Translations under genes and position numbers: made by a program
Origin: Myxococcales bacterium
GTDB taxonomy: Bacteria; Myxococcota_A; Bradymonadia; UBA7976; UBA1532
Assembly: GCA_020633555.1 (NCBI GenBank)
Contig: JACKDL010000010.1
Coordinates: 138,346-202,345 of the forward strand
Direction of reading: 5' to 3'
DNA length: 64,000 nt
Part shown: piece by piece, positions 63,445 to 64,000 of the stretch
Position numbering within the stretch: position 1 is the stretch's first letter
How the letters are laid out: each line of letters opens with the position of its first letter
Notes under the pieces: model-generated
The model's database searches: none
Told to the model about the DNA's origin: nothing
What the model saw: the letters and a program-made list of their open reading frames with translations, nothing else

Positions 63445-64000
63445 GTGACCCCCGATCTGGACCAGCTGTACACCGCCTACAAGGCCGGGCGGCCAAGGGC
63501 CGAGGACCGCCTGGCGGCCGAAGTGTGGCGGCGGGTCCACGGCGTGTTGCGGATGCGGGGCGCGTGCGAGGCGGAGGCCGAGGAGTTCGCTCAGCAGATC
63601 ACCGCGCGGATCATGCGTAACTTCCAGGCGAAGGCCGTGGAGGAGCCCAGCCGATATGTGGCCCGGGCGGCCACGATGGGCGCCCGCGACATGGGCCGGC
63701 GGCGGGCCACGCGCTCGCCCGAGATCGCGGTGGATTCGCAGGCGCCGAGGTCGGAGGCGCCGAGCGTCGAGGCCTGGGCACTGACCGCCGCCGTGGCGCA
63801 TGACCACACCGAGGCCGCGGCGCGGGTCGCCCGGATCCTCCAACACCCTGATCTGACTGAGAATGATCGGCTGATCCTGCAAGAGATGCTGGCCGATGCT
63901 GGCTCGCTGCAGGGGGTCACCGAGGCCCGCCTGCAGGCCCAGGGCGCCGCGGCGCCGTCGCCCGCGCCCATACGGGGGCGGGTGGACAAGACCTGGCAGC
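63445..64000 (+). CDS. Second sigma-factor-like protein (partial, runs off window)
   Basis: The frame is open to the window end, with 185 residues visible from GTG 63445. TTG 63409, overlapping the CARF stop, is an alternative start that would couple the genes. LDQLYTAYKAGRPRAEDRLA, EEFAQQITARIMRNFQ and PSRYVARAATMGARDMGRRR have the shape of ECF sigma region 2 (DA/E-E-DL-Q-xF ... RYVxRIAxNxxxDxxRR). TENDRLILQEMLADAGSLQG could be the start of region 4. It is similar in layout to the 61417-62082 product and follows the CARF gene in the same direction. Confidence 0.55.
   Translation, partial: MTPDLDQLYTAYKAGRPRAEDRLAAEVWRRVHGVLRMRGACEAEAEEFAQQITARIMRNFQAKAVEEPSRYVARAATMGARDMGRRRATRSPEIAVDSQAPRSEAPSVEAWALTAAVAHDHTEAAARVARILQHPDLTENDRLILQEMLADAGSLQGVTEARLQAQGAAAPSPAPIRGRVDKTWQ

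Overview
The window is very GC-rich (mostly over 70% by eye). It is full of families common in Myxococcota (former Deltaproteobacteria): DUF1552/DUF1592 pairs, Cys-rich CDGxDNDCDG metal-binding-motif lipoproteins, Gly/Ala-rich lipoprotein linkers, NtrC-type sigma54 activators and an ActR/RegA-type regulator pair. I infer a myxobacterium or a bradymonad-like relative; there is no rRNA, tRNA or marker gene to fix this.

1-14 kb (core-like, respiratory and surface): a diheme c-type cytochrome/barrel protein, a lectin-like lipoprotein, a DUF1592/DUF1588/DUF1585 + DUF1552 pair, a REP-associated transposase (RAYT), a diheme SO_2930-like lipoprotein coupled to a PQQ-type dehydrogenase lipoprotein, and a RegB/RegA-like redox pair followed by a near-perfect RegA box in front of a YtkA-like lipoprotein and an outer-membrane protein.

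14-24 kb: a minus-strand operon (NtrC-type activator, histidine kinase, TPR/barrel protein, FecR-like protein, large MopE/fibrinogen-like lipoprotein) lies divergent to three plus-strand genes: two paralogous six-cysteine secreted proteins and a Gly-rich lipoprotein. Each of the three has a -24/-12 sigma54-like promoter and, about 52-66 bp further upstream, an inverted repeat CCCCCA-N4-TGGGGG. This looks like a self-contained two-component sigma54 regulon. An AraC-type regulator follows.

25-35.3 kb: an MscS channel gene runs into three overlapping genes for double-AAA+ Clp/Hsp100-like ATPases. None has a ClpN domain. They share a distinct N-terminal region, and all have altered Walker B glutamates in the first ATPase domain (GD, DD, DS) but intact second ATPase domains. 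I do not recognise this three-gene set.

35.3-64 kb (defence and signalling island): an IS630 end fragment, an AT-rich leader and a short CRISPR array; small glycine-zipper protein genes; a coiled-coil lipoprotein; an M23 peptidase lipoprotein; a Card1/Can2-like CARF nuclease with a complete IS630 element just upstream; a metal-binding-motif lipoprotein; a HEPN protein; a full type III-B Cmr operon whose Cas10 has GGDD but no HD domain, with a CARF-HEPN effector in front; three overlapping small genes; a P-loop kinase, a MoaA-like radical SAM protein, a thymidylate-kinase-like protein and a GreA-like factor; and finally a CARF (NE0113-like) protein flanked by two sigma-factor-like genes, the last one cut by the window end.

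Seven transcription units in 36-61.4 kb carry the same upstream motif, (T/C)GTCCG(A/C)-N16(17)-CGTCTGA-like, on the coding strand, 27-60 nt before the start codon. It has the form of an ECF sigma promoter. My main hypothesis is that the sigma-like proteins next to the CARF gene drive this regulon, so that cyclic oligoadenylate made by Cas10 could be linked to transcription of envelope-acting and nucleotide-metabolism genes. The motif is directly visible; the regulatory link is inference.
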